A DNA stretch of 37,934 nt from positions 1-37,934 of the forward strand of contig PBZE01000023.1 in the NCBI GenBank assembly GCA_002730095.1. The letters run 5' to 3'. Below the pieces are notes generated by a model that searched no databases, was not told the DNA's origin, and was given only the letters and a program-made list of their open reading frames with translations. The stretch is from Methanobacteriota archaeon (GTDB taxonomy: Archaea; Thermoplasmatota; Poseidoniia; Poseidoniales; Thalassarchaeaceae). How positions within the stretch are numbered: the first letter of the stretch is position 1; each line of letters opens with the position of its first letter. A program made the translations under genes and the position numbers. Of this stretch, positions 7,886 to 15,940 are shown one piece after another.

Positions 7886-9430
7886 ATGGCGATGAGGGAA
7901 GAGACGGCTAGGAGCGTCAAACTCAATAGGGAAATATCCAAGATGCTCCCAGAGGCCATAGAGAAGGATCGCCTCGTAAAAATTGGTTACGGCTCAGGAG
8001 GTGACACAAAGCCCAGAGATGGAGATTTTGGCGTGGTGACGCATCTTCCTGAAAATTCGAGGGTCCTAATACTTGGAAATCTTGGAGAGTGCGTTGGTTC
8101 GATGAACAGGGGCGGGACCTTGAATATCGAGGGATCTTGTGACTCAATGCTTGGAGCATTCCAGTCCAGTGGCAGAATTGTAGTTGAGAGGGACGTGGGC
8201 GATCGTCTAGCAATGAACATGAAAGGTGGCAGCATCATTGTCATGGGGTCTGCTGGAAGCGAAGCATGTGCGGGGATGTCGGACGGGACTGTTGTCATCA
8301 GGGGCCATGCGTCCTCGGGAGTCGGATCTGGAATGACTGGTGGAACATTAGTTGTAATGGGCTCAGTCGGCAATAATCCTGGATTCGGAATGACAGGTGG
8401 CAAGATCATTATTGCTGGGAGCTGCCCCCCTCCCGGAGAAGGGGCAAAAATGCGCTCGATTACACCTGAAGAGGTTCTGGAGGCTTCAAAGACCCTTGAG
8501 CCATTGGGACTCTCAATAGAAGATGATGCGCTGGTTCTGATACCAGAGGAAGGAGGATACAATAGAGGCGTCTCTCCGAAGAGATGGATTTCAGAAGGAT
8601 TCGGAAATATTGCCATTAGCCCATTGGGGCCAGAAAGAATTGCGGAGCACTCTAGTGTCGATATGTCTGTCAGACTTTTCCCAGTTGGTACAGACGAGGG
8701 AGAGTTGGTTTTGGACATCCCGTGGGTGGTGAAATCTGACCAAGGGAACATAAAAAAATCCAGTACTAATCTCTCAAAGATGGTTAGGTCTAACCCATCT
8801 GAGGGAGACATTCTAGTCGTTGGAGAGGAAGAGATTTTGGCATTTCCAGAAAATATTTCTGGAGTATCGGGAGTGGTTTTGGATTTGCAAAATTTACCTC
8901 CAATGAATGATGCAGAAATTGAAGCGATACTCGTTTCCCTGACAAGTCAGATCGATGAAGGATGTTTGATTCTCTTGAGAGATGGTGTCGAGAGGGTGGA
9001 AGGGTTGTTTAGGCTGGTAGTGGATTTAGACCTTGATGGAGCTGTAGTTGGATTATCGACGCCCGGAGGGTGCAGAGCAGCAGCAGCGCTTCCTAGAATT
9101 GGCCTAGCTTCAAGGGCGATGGGCTTTGATTCTCAGAAAAGAATCGTCGCCATAGAGATTGACAGTCAACCTACCCCAGAGGATATGATAATCACCAGAG
9201 CTTCCGGATGTTCTTTCATAATTGGCCCTATTGATGATGGAAATGACGAGGAATATGTTCGAAGTAAAATAATACCTGAACTTGTCGGATTGATGAAAGA
9301 GTCGGGGATTCCCAGCTTGGGAAATGTTGGCAGGAGAGTTCTAAGGGCTAAAGATATGGATACAGCTGCTATAAGCGGTCTGAGATTGGTCGGATTCGAG
9401 AGGCCTTTACCCATGTGGTTAGGAAATTGA
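7886..9430 (+). CDS. GXGXG-domain protein (glutamate synthase alpha C-terminal / FwdC-like beta-helix) with unassigned C-terminal region
   Basis: N-terminal repeats LNIEGSCDSMLGAFQSSGRIVVERDVGDRLAMNMKGGSIIVMGSAGSEACAGMSDGTVVIRGHASSGVGSGMTGGTLVVMGSVGNNPGFGMTGGKIIIAGS are a classic GXGXG right-handed beta-helix. The C-terminal ~300 aa is only suggestive of an alpha/beta barrel remnant. Confidence 0.75.
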   Translation: MAMREETARSVKLNREISKMLPEAIEKDRLVKIGYGSGGDTKPRDGDFGVVTHLPENSRVLILGNLGECVGSMNRGGTLNIEGSCDSMLGAFQSSGRIVVERDVGDRLAMNMKGGSIIVMGSAGSEACAGMSDGTVVIRGHASSGVGSGMTGGTLVVMGSVGNNPGFGMTGGKIIIAGSCPPPGEGAKMRSITPEEVLEASKTLEPLGLSIEDDALVLIPEEGGYNRGVSPKRWISEGFGNIAISPLGPERIAEHSSVDMSVRLFPVGTDEGELVLDIPWVVKSDQGNIKKSSTNLSKMVRSNPSEGDILVVGEEEILAFPENISGVSGVVLDLQNLPPMNDAEIEAILVSLTSQIDEGCLILLRDGVERVEGLFRLVVDLDLDGAVVGLSTPGGCRAAAALPRIGLASRAMGFDSQKRIVAIEIDSQPTPEDMIITRASGCSFIIGPIDDGNDEEYVRSKIIPELVGLMKESGIPSLGNVGRRVLRAKDMDTAAISGLRLVGFERPLPMWLGN

Positions 9431-9439
9431 GGTATCGAA

Positions 9440-11194
9440 ATGCCCACCATATCACTGAGTCATTCAATGATGGAGAGAATTCAGGAACTAAATGGTACTA
9501 GATATGATGGTTCAATTCTGACTGATTTGCTACCAGAAATGGGCTGCCCGGTGGAATCTAACAATGATGAAGAGATAGAGATAGAGGTTTTTCCTGACAG
9601 GCCGGACCTCCTGAGTCATGAGACAATGGCTAAGGCGATCAGGTCATTTACAGGAGTTGCGTCTCCGGATTCAGCAATATCGGTATCCCAAGGACAATTA
9701 AAAATTGGAGTAGATAAAACTCTGGAAGAAATTAGGCCTGTTATCATGGGCGCGATAGTTAGATCGGTAAGTACTGGCGAGAGTGCTCATGATAGGGATG
9801 CTTTCATACAGTCTCTAATGGACCACCAAGAGAAGCTCCATATGACCCTGGGGAGAAAGAGAACACTATCATCAATTGGAGTACATGATCTTTCAAAGCT
9901 CAGCCCTCCTTTCAGATATGTTTCAGTTACTGGAGAGTTCTCGTTCAGGCCACTGGCATCAGAAAGCGAAATGAGCATCTCAGAGATCCTATCTTCGCAT
10001 CCTAAGGGCGTTGAGTATTCCTCACTTATGGCAGGTTTGAATACGTACCCTTTGATTCTTGATTCGAATGATGAAGTCATTTCATTCCCTCCCATAATTA
10101 ACGGGGCCTGTACCACTGTCAGCGAAAGTACGACTGACTTTTTCATTGATGTGACGGGGTTTGATGAAAGGGCCTGTGAAACATGTTTGCTCCTGATATG
10201 CCTCTCCCTTAGTGAGCTAGGAGGTAGTGTGGAGAGTGTGGAAATCACTGGTTGGGATGGAGTTGTCAGAACAACACCCAGTTTTGAAAATAGAACTCAT
10301 CGTGTTCCAAATCGATTGATTCGGAAAATTCTGGGCATGGATCTAAGCGATGAAAATATCGGTAAAGCGATTAAAAGAATGGGTGGTAAGCTAATCGAGT
10401 CACGGACCGTTACTGATGGTTCGGATAGGCAAGAAAGGTGGTCAGACTGTGTTGTGGGTGAAAGAGAGCACATATTCTCAATGCCCAGATGGCGGAGCGA
10501 CATTATGCATCCAGTCGACATAGTTGAGGACATAGCGATTGGCCATGGATATGCTAATCTCCCTGAAGTTCTTTCATCCATACATATTGACTCAACTCCC
10601 TTGCAATCGTCAAATCTGCATCGTAGAGTCAGAATGAGTATGAGAGGCACTGGACTACAGGAGATACAAAGCCTGACACTATCTAATGAGAGGGATCAAT
10701 TCGAAAGGACGGGATGGGGGCATATATCCGAAGTCACTGTTATTTCCAATCCCATTACTGTGGATCACACCTTACTGAGGCAGTATGTTCTACCTTCATT
10801 GATGAATCTTCTCGCGTCTAATAGGCATCATGAGCTTCCACAGAGAGTGTATGAACTCGGAGATGTAGTCCATGGGGGCGAAAATAAGTCTAGGGTGTCA
10901 TGGGCATGTGCAGAGGTAGGTGCGGGATTCTCAGCTGCTAAGGGCATTGTCCAATCACTCCTGAGGGACCTTGGCGCGGAGGGTTCTTTGATCTCCTTCA
11001 GACCCACAGAAGAAAGCACGGGGCCATGGATTAGAGGCAGGGGGGCAAGAGTATTTGTCGGCGACACCGAGATAGGTGAGTTTGGAGAGGTTTCGCCGGC
11101 TGTAATTCAGTCATTTGGCATGAGGTCTCCAATTCACGCTGGAGAGTTTGACATTGAGAAGATTTCAGAGAGTATCAGTGACCCGCTGCAATAA
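9440..11194 (+). CDS. pheT: Phenylalanyl-tRNA synthetase beta subunit
   Basis: 584 aa; EIEIEVFPDRPDLLSHETMAKAIRSF; MPRWRSDIMHPVDIVEDIAIGHGYANLP; NPITVDHTLLRQYVLPSLMNLLASNRH; YELGDVV. Confidence 0.93.
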   Translation: MPTISLSHSMMERIQELNGTRYDGSILTDLLPEMGCPVESNNDEEIEIEVFPDRPDLLSHETMAKAIRSFTGVASPDSAISVSQGQLKIGVDKTLEEIRPVIMGAIVRSVSTGESAHDRDAFIQSLMDHQEKLHMTLGRKRTLSSIGVHDLSKLSPPFRYVSVTGEFSFRPLASESEMSISEILSSHPKGVEYSSLMAGLNTYPLILDSNDEVISFPPIINGACTTVSESTTDFFIDVTGFDERACETCLLLICLSLSELGGSVESVEITGWDGVVRTTPSFENRTHRVPNRLIRKILGMDLSDENIGKAIKRMGGKLIESRTVTDGSDRQERWSDCVVGEREHIFSMPRWRSDIMHPVDIVEDIAIGHGYANLPEVLSSIHIDSTPLQSSNLHRRVRMSMRGTGLQEIQSLTLSNERDQFERTGWGHISEVTVISNPITVDHTLLRQYVLPSLMNLLASNRHHELPQRVYELGDVVHGGENKSRVSWACAEVGAGFSAAKGIVQSLLRDLGAEGSLISFRPTEESTGPWIRGRGARVFVGDTEIGEFGEVSPAVIQSFGMRSPIHAGEFDIEKISESISDPLQ

Positions 11195-11250
11195 TCTTCG
11201 AGGCATCAAATAGGGGTAGAAATCAAAGCATGGAATGATGGGCGCGTGTC

Positions 11251-13356
11251 ATGAGAAGCGGCATATTCTCTACTGCAGTGATTGTCGCATTATTCTTCAC
11301 ATGTTTTTCTCCTAGTATTTTTATTGGATCTATTGAGTCTAATTTGGAGCCTAATGAGGAGATTTCATCAGCGGTAAAAAACTCCTCCTCTGAAGGCCCA
11401 GACATAGAGTTCGGGGTCGAATCAGGTTCTATATTCAATATCGATCCAGATTCTTCAATAGGCATAAATGTCAATTTTAGCAGTCAAATAGAATCGCATA
11501 ATGAAATTTTGTTGGCCATAGATTGGCCACAATCGTGGAGTGTTTCATGGAATCACGATTCTTCGCCTGATGTTGGCAGAGAGTACAATGTTTCTCCTGG
11601 CCAATTGATTTGGGTCGGTTTCACAATTTCTTCCCCGCCTGTCATTGGCGGAAATCCGTTATCTCAATCTCTACACCATTTCTCGATGTCTATTTCGTCC
11701 ATAGAGGGGAACGTAATAGATTGGTACAATTTCTCCCTTAGATACGGAAATTATGATGGCGTCGAAATAATTCGAGGAGGAGGTACGTCATCTATTTCCG
11801 CCGGTGGTTCCGTAACTCTGGAGACTGTCGTCCGTAATACGGGAAATTCAATCAGAAGTCTGGAAATAGAAATCGTTGCCTTGGGAGATGATGGGAGTGA
11901 AATTTCTGAATCTGGCACATTCTTTTCTACGGGCACATGGAGTGCTTCAGTTATCGAAAGATGGAGGGTCGAGAACTTGGCTCCGAATGCAACTGGTTCT
12001 GTACTAGTTCAGGTTTTTTCTCCTAGTGAGATCGAGGAGGCTCTGACTTTTGAGATTCGTATTTGGAGTCCCGGAAACTCAGCCAGTATCTCATCCGTTG
12101 GTCATTTAGTAAACATTGTTTCCAGAGAAGGAGGGGATATTTCAATATTAGAGGATGGATGTAGTTCATCTGAGACTATTCCAGGAGATACCTGTGAAGT
12201 GAAGTTGATTTTAGCCAATACTGGGGATTCTCTTGCATCATACCAAATTTCTGCTTCGGGAACACCGGAATGGGTCGATCTGGAATATTCCAGTGATATT
12301 ATTGAATTACAAAGCGGTGAGTTTTCAGACGCAATTAGTGTATTATGTCGGGTTAAAGAAGGTACGATTTACAACCAAAATGGCCAGATATCAATACGGA
12401 TGCTGATCGAAGATTGGTCTCCGGGCGAGGTTTCTTTTGGAGTCAAATCTGGTGCTTTATTCTCATGGTCCTTGGAAGGCTCTGAAGAGAGCCTCGAGGA
12501 AGGAAATCTTACAATTTATTGGACTGTCAGAAATGAGGGGAATTCATTAGATGGGTTGACGGCATCCATTGACTCAAGCATAGTAACGGAATTTGGCATC
12601 GGATTGGAGGGGCGTGATTCGGATATATTGCTCTTCAATTCATCTAGGGCATTGGAAATATACCCTATTAGTCCAGGTGAGGGGGTGACGATAATCGGAT
12701 GGATGGAAGTTCCCACTTCCGCTCCAATCGAGACTAATGCGAGCTTGTCAATAGAGATTAGGTCGGTAATGAGTCCAGAAATATTTTTTGTCGAGTCTGT
12801 TTCTGTGAATATCACCGGTGAAGAAGTACCCGAACTTGATTCTGAGAAAGAAGATATGAGGAAGGGGGCAGTAGAATTCCTAAATGTATGGCTAGAGCCA
12901 ACAATGATCTTTTCAGTGACAATATTGGGCATCTTAGGGGTCTTTTTAGCTCTGAAAAAGACTAGTGGAACACTGGATAATGGTGAACTTCAACAAGAGG
13001 AGGAAGATTGGATGTCAAAGTTTTCTAGGAGTGAAGAGGCCAAGGTTTCTTTAGTGGTTGGTTCGGAAGTTGATGTATCCGAATTTGAGAGGGATTTCTT
13101 TGGCGATGGAGGCAGGCCCGATGCTCTAGATCAAAATGAAATAGCCATTGGTGAGATTAATGATGCCAGCAGGATTCTTGACAAGTCGAAAGAGGAATCT
13201 GATATTGAAGAAGCGATGAGGATAGCCGAAGAGTTGGACAGTCATGATCTCCTACATCCTGATAACATAATTTTAGACATTGAAGATTATTCGTCCTTTT
13301 CCGAGGAAAGGAAGGGTGAGAATCAAGGTCCCTCTGGCTTTGACCTAGAGCTGTGA
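11251..13356 (+). CDS. Secreted type I-like membrane protein with NEW3/CARDB-like repeats and long acidic cytoplasmic tail
   Basis: 701 aa; signal peptide MRSGIFSTAVIVALFFTCFSP; repeated VRNTGNS, LANTGDS, VRNEGNS beta domains; TM MIFSVTILGILGVFLALKK; about 130-aa acidic tail. Confidence 0.85.
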   Translation: MRSGIFSTAVIVALFFTCFSPSIFIGSIESNLEPNEEISSAVKNSSSEGPDIEFGVESGSIFNIDPDSSIGINVNFSSQIESHNEILLAIDWPQSWSVSWNHDSSPDVGREYNVSPGQLIWVGFTISSPPVIGGNPLSQSLHHFSMSISSIEGNVIDWYNFSLRYGNYDGVEIIRGGGTSSISAGGSVTLETVVRNTGNSIRSLEIEIVALGDDGSEISESGTFFSTGTWSASVIERWRVENLAPNATGSVLVQVFSPSEIEEALTFEIRIWSPGNSASISSVGHLVNIVSREGGDISILEDGCSSSETIPGDTCEVKLILANTGDSLASYQISASGTPEWVDLEYSSDIIELQSGEFSDAISVLCRVKEGTIYNQNGQISIRMLIEDWSPGEVSFGVKSGALFSWSLEGSEESLEEGNLTIYWTVRNEGNSLDGLTASIDSSIVTEFGIGLEGRDSDILLFNSSRALEIYPISPGEGVTIIGWMEVPTSAPIETNASLSIEIRSVMSPEIFFVESVSVNITGEEVPELDSEKEDMRKGAVEFLNVWLEPTMIFSVTILGILGVFLALKKTSGTLDNGELQQEEEDWMSKFSRSEEAKVSLVVGSEVDVSEFERDFFGDGGRPDALDQNEIAIGEINDASRILDKSKEESDIEEAMRIAEELDSHDLLHPDNIILDIEDYSSFSEERKGENQGPSGFDLEL

Positions 13357-14105
13357 GAGCATACAACATAGGTGTCGATGAGGCCGGAAGGGGGCCTGTT
13401 ATCGGACCATTGGTGGTATGCGCTTTGGCAATTCCAGAAGGAGATTACTCGATTCTAGAAAAGATGGGGGCAAAAGATTCTAAGTCTCTTTCCAAGACAA
13501 AAAGAGGTGTAATTTCAAGATCTATAAGAGAGAAATGTATGACTAGAGGTTGGAAACTGGGAGTTTCCATATGCGAGCCTGTTAAAATTGATCTGAACAG
13601 TATCAAATCTAACCTTAACACTCTGGAGGTCGAGTTATTCTCCGAGGCGATAAAAAAAACTGTCCCTTCACGAACTGGTGGGGCCATCTATGTAGATGCT
13701 TGCGATACCGACCAAGACAGATTTGGCAATAATGTAAAGCTCTCCCTTGGTAATGAATGGTCCAAATGGGACATAATCTCCAGACATGGGCACGATCAAT
13801 CTAATCTTCTGGTAGGGGCATCTAGCATCATAGCCAAAGATGTGAGGGACTCCGCAATATCTGATCTATCTGAAAAATTGGGAATGGATATTGGCTCTGG
13901 TTATCCTTCTGATCCAAAAACCAAGATTGCAGTCGTGGAGTTGATTTCCAGAGGCACCCCTCATGATTGCTTGAGATGGTCATGGTCGACAGTAAAGAAT
14001 GCGTGGCTTTCCCTCCATAATTCCCCTGTACCCACTAGATCCGATGGAGGTGGAAATAATTCGCAAACAGATCTTCGGGCATGGTCAGACAGCAATCACA
14101 AATAG
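13353..14105 (+). CDS. rnhB: Ribonuclease HII (GTG start overlapping the previous stop as GTGA)
   Basis: YNIGVDEAGRGPVIGPLVVCALAI, KDSKSLSKTKR, YVDACDTD, ASSIIAKDVRD, GSGYPSDPKT. Confidence 0.94.
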   Translation: MRAYNIGVDEAGRGPVIGPLVVCALAIPEGDYSILEKMGAKDSKSLSKTKRGVISRSIREKCMTRGWKLGVSICEPVKIDLNSIKSNLNTLEVELFSEAIKKTVPSRTGGAIYVDACDTDQDRFGNNVKLSLGNEWSKWDIISRHGHDQSNLLVGASSIIAKDVRDSAISDLSEKLGMDIGSGYPSDPKTKIAVVELISRGTPHDCLRWSWSTVKNAWLSLHNSPVPTRSDGGGNNSQTDLRAWSDSNHK

Positions 14106-14107
14106 GG

Positions 14108-15862
14108 ATGGCTGACGGCACAACTACAATGGCAGATGATTCTATGTTGGGTGAAGAGGCTTCATCCGCCATTCGTAAGTACGCACTGCAGAATGCAGTA
14201 GAATACAATGGAAACGGGAAATCGGGAAGTGTCCTCGGCAGGCTTCTTTCAGAATTCCCAGAGCTACGTTCACGTGCCAAAGATCTAGTTCCACTGATTT
14301 CAGAATATGTCGATGATGCTAATCTGATCGCTCGAGAACAGGGTTTGGATCGAGTAAGGGAAATTCTCGAGGAGACTAATCCGGAAGCACTTAACCGTGA
14401 AAGGCAGAAGAAGAGAGTCGGACTACCAGAATTAGACATTGATGAAACGGGTGATGTTATTCTTAGATTCGCTCCAAATCCAAATGGCCTTCTTTCAATT
14501 GGGCATTCTAGGGGAGTCGTGATTAATTCTGAATTTGCCAAGATGTATTCGGGCAAAGTCATACTCCGTTTTGACGATACTGATACTAAGGTCAAACCCC
14601 CTCTCGTATCTGCATACTCCTCTATTGAAAGGGAATTTGAATGGATATCTGGGGTTAAACCCGATGCGGTGATCAGGGCCAGTTCTAGAATGGACGTGTA
14701 CTTGGAACACGCAGAGGAAATGATTTCTCTGGGTTTTTGCTACGTTTGCAAATGCTCAGCTTCTAAGTTCAAATCACTCAGAGATGAAATGGTGGCTTGC
14801 CCTTGTAGGGAAAACGGTATCGAAGAGAATCTGAATGGTTGGAAAATGATGATTCTTGGCGAAATTGGAGAAGGAGAGGGAGTGGTGAGGGTGAAAACAG
14901 AGCTTGACTTGCCCAACCCTGCATTAAGAGACTGGCCAGCACTTAGGATTCAACATACCCCTCACCCCTTAGTAGGAGACCAGTACAAGGTTTGGCCGTT
15001 GCTTGACTTTCAGAGTGCCGTTGAAGACCACCTCCAGGGAGTTACTCACATTGTACGAGGGAAGGATTTGATGGACAGCACTCGAAAACAGACTCTTCTG
15101 TACGAACATATGGGCTGGAAATATCCAAAGACATTATACTGGGGAAGAGTAAAATTGCATGATTTCGGGGGATTTTCCACGTCTTCTATTAGAGAGTCGA
15201 TTGAGAAGGGGGATTTCTCTGGGTGGGATGATCCTAGGCTTCCAACAGTTGCAGCACTGAGGAGGAGGGGGTACACGCCAGAGGCCATTAGGGAGTTCTG
15301 GATTGAACTAGGACTGACGCAAAAGGATATTTCAATTTCTATGCAGACAATTGACTCCAAGAATTCTAAGATTATTGACCCAGATACAGTAAGACGTTCC
15401 TTTGTAGGGGATCCGGTTAAATTAAGTCTGATTTATCGGAAAGATTTGTCGGGAATTGTAGAGGGCGTCAGCATGAAAAATCATCCCGATCATCCAGAAA
15501 TGGGATACAGAGAGTGGGGCCTCGAACATAGAGTCATTTACATCTCCAAGAATGACTATTTTGAAGGAATTGTGAGACTGAAAGACTTTGCTGATATTGA
15601 AATAGAAGGTAAAAATGCAATCTTCATCTCAAGGGAAAGGGGCGAAAGCGCACACATTATTCACTGGAATTCTTCTGATAACTGCCGTATGGCAGAAATT
15701 ATGATTCCCGAGGATGGCGAAAATAAAATCATCAGTGGCCTCATTGAAGATTCAGAATATAGAGTTGGTCAGATAATTCAATTGGAGAGAATGGGCTTTG
15801 CAAAGATAGAATCCGTCAGCAATGAAAGCGGCAACATTAGCTTGATTTGGCTGCATGGCTGA
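14108..15862 (+). CDS. gltX: Glutamyl-tRNA synthetase, archaeal type (track start 14081 probably too far upstream; 14108, 14129 or 14144 also possible)
   Basis: AIRKYALQNAVEYNGNGKSGSVLGRLLSEFPELRSRA; FAPNPNGLLSIGHSRGVVINSEFA; LRFDDTDTKVKPP; DWPALRIQHTPHP; FSTSSIRE KMSKS-equivalent. ATG at 14108 follows the rnhB stop. Confidence 0.93.
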   Translation: MADGTTTMADDSMLGEEASSAIRKYALQNAVEYNGNGKSGSVLGRLLSEFPELRSRAKDLVPLISEYVDDANLIAREQGLDRVREILEETNPEALNRERQKKRVGLPELDIDETGDVILRFAPNPNGLLSIGHSRGVVINSEFAKMYSGKVILRFDDTDTKVKPPLVSAYSSIEREFEWISGVKPDAVIRASSRMDVYLEHAEEMISLGFCYVCKCSASKFKSLRDEMVACPCRENGIEENLNGWKMMILGEIGEGEGVVRVKTELDLPNPALRDWPALRIQHTPHPLVGDQYKVWPLLDFQSAVEDHLQGVTHIVRGKDLMDSTRKQTLLYEHMGWKYPKTLYWGRVKLHDFGGFSTSSIRESIEKGDFSGWDDPRLPTVAALRRRGYTPEAIREFWIELGLTQKDISISMQTIDSKNSKIIDPDTVRRSFVGDPVKLSLIYRKDLSGIVEGVSMKNHPDHPEMGYREWGLEHRVIYISKNDYFEGIVRLKDFADIEIEGKNAIFISRERGESAHIIHWNSSDNCRMAEIMIPEDGENKIISGLIEDSEYRVGQIIQLERMGFAKIESVSNESGNISLIWLHG

Positions 15863-15940
15863 GCTGTTTGAGCTCATTTATCGCTATTGAAGCGACCCAA
15901 TAGGGGTTGAGTTCAAGATGTCGGTGTTCTGTCGGACATC
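15860..15940. repeat. Three successive inverted repeats between gltX and the 665-aa membrane protein gene
   Basis: TGAGCT-GTTTG-AGCTCA (15860-15876), TCGCT-ATTGA-AGCGA (15881-15895), GATGTC-N12-GACATC (15917-15940, ends immediately before ATG 15941). Confidence 0.85.

Noticed and set aside
7987-8811. 274-aa minus-strand ORF rich in Pro/Thr/Ile (PPVIPNPG..., PPVIPDPT...)
   Set aside because: It is antisense to the GXGXG repeats of the plus-strand gene; its repetitive look is the shadow of the GXGXG codons.
9787-10248. 153-aa minus-strand ORF (and similar 10297-10650, 10828-11067)
   Set aside because: Antisense to pheT, which has strong homology on the plus strand.
14462-14530. GluRS HIGH motif appearing as SIGH (PNPNGLLSIGH)
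   Set aside because: I recall archaeal GluRS sequences commonly deviating at the first His of this motif, so I do not treat it as loss of function.
14035-14595. 186-aa minus-strand ORF
   Set aside because: Lies entirely antisense to gltX and the rnhB end; Ser/Leu/Arg-rich with no recognisable domain.
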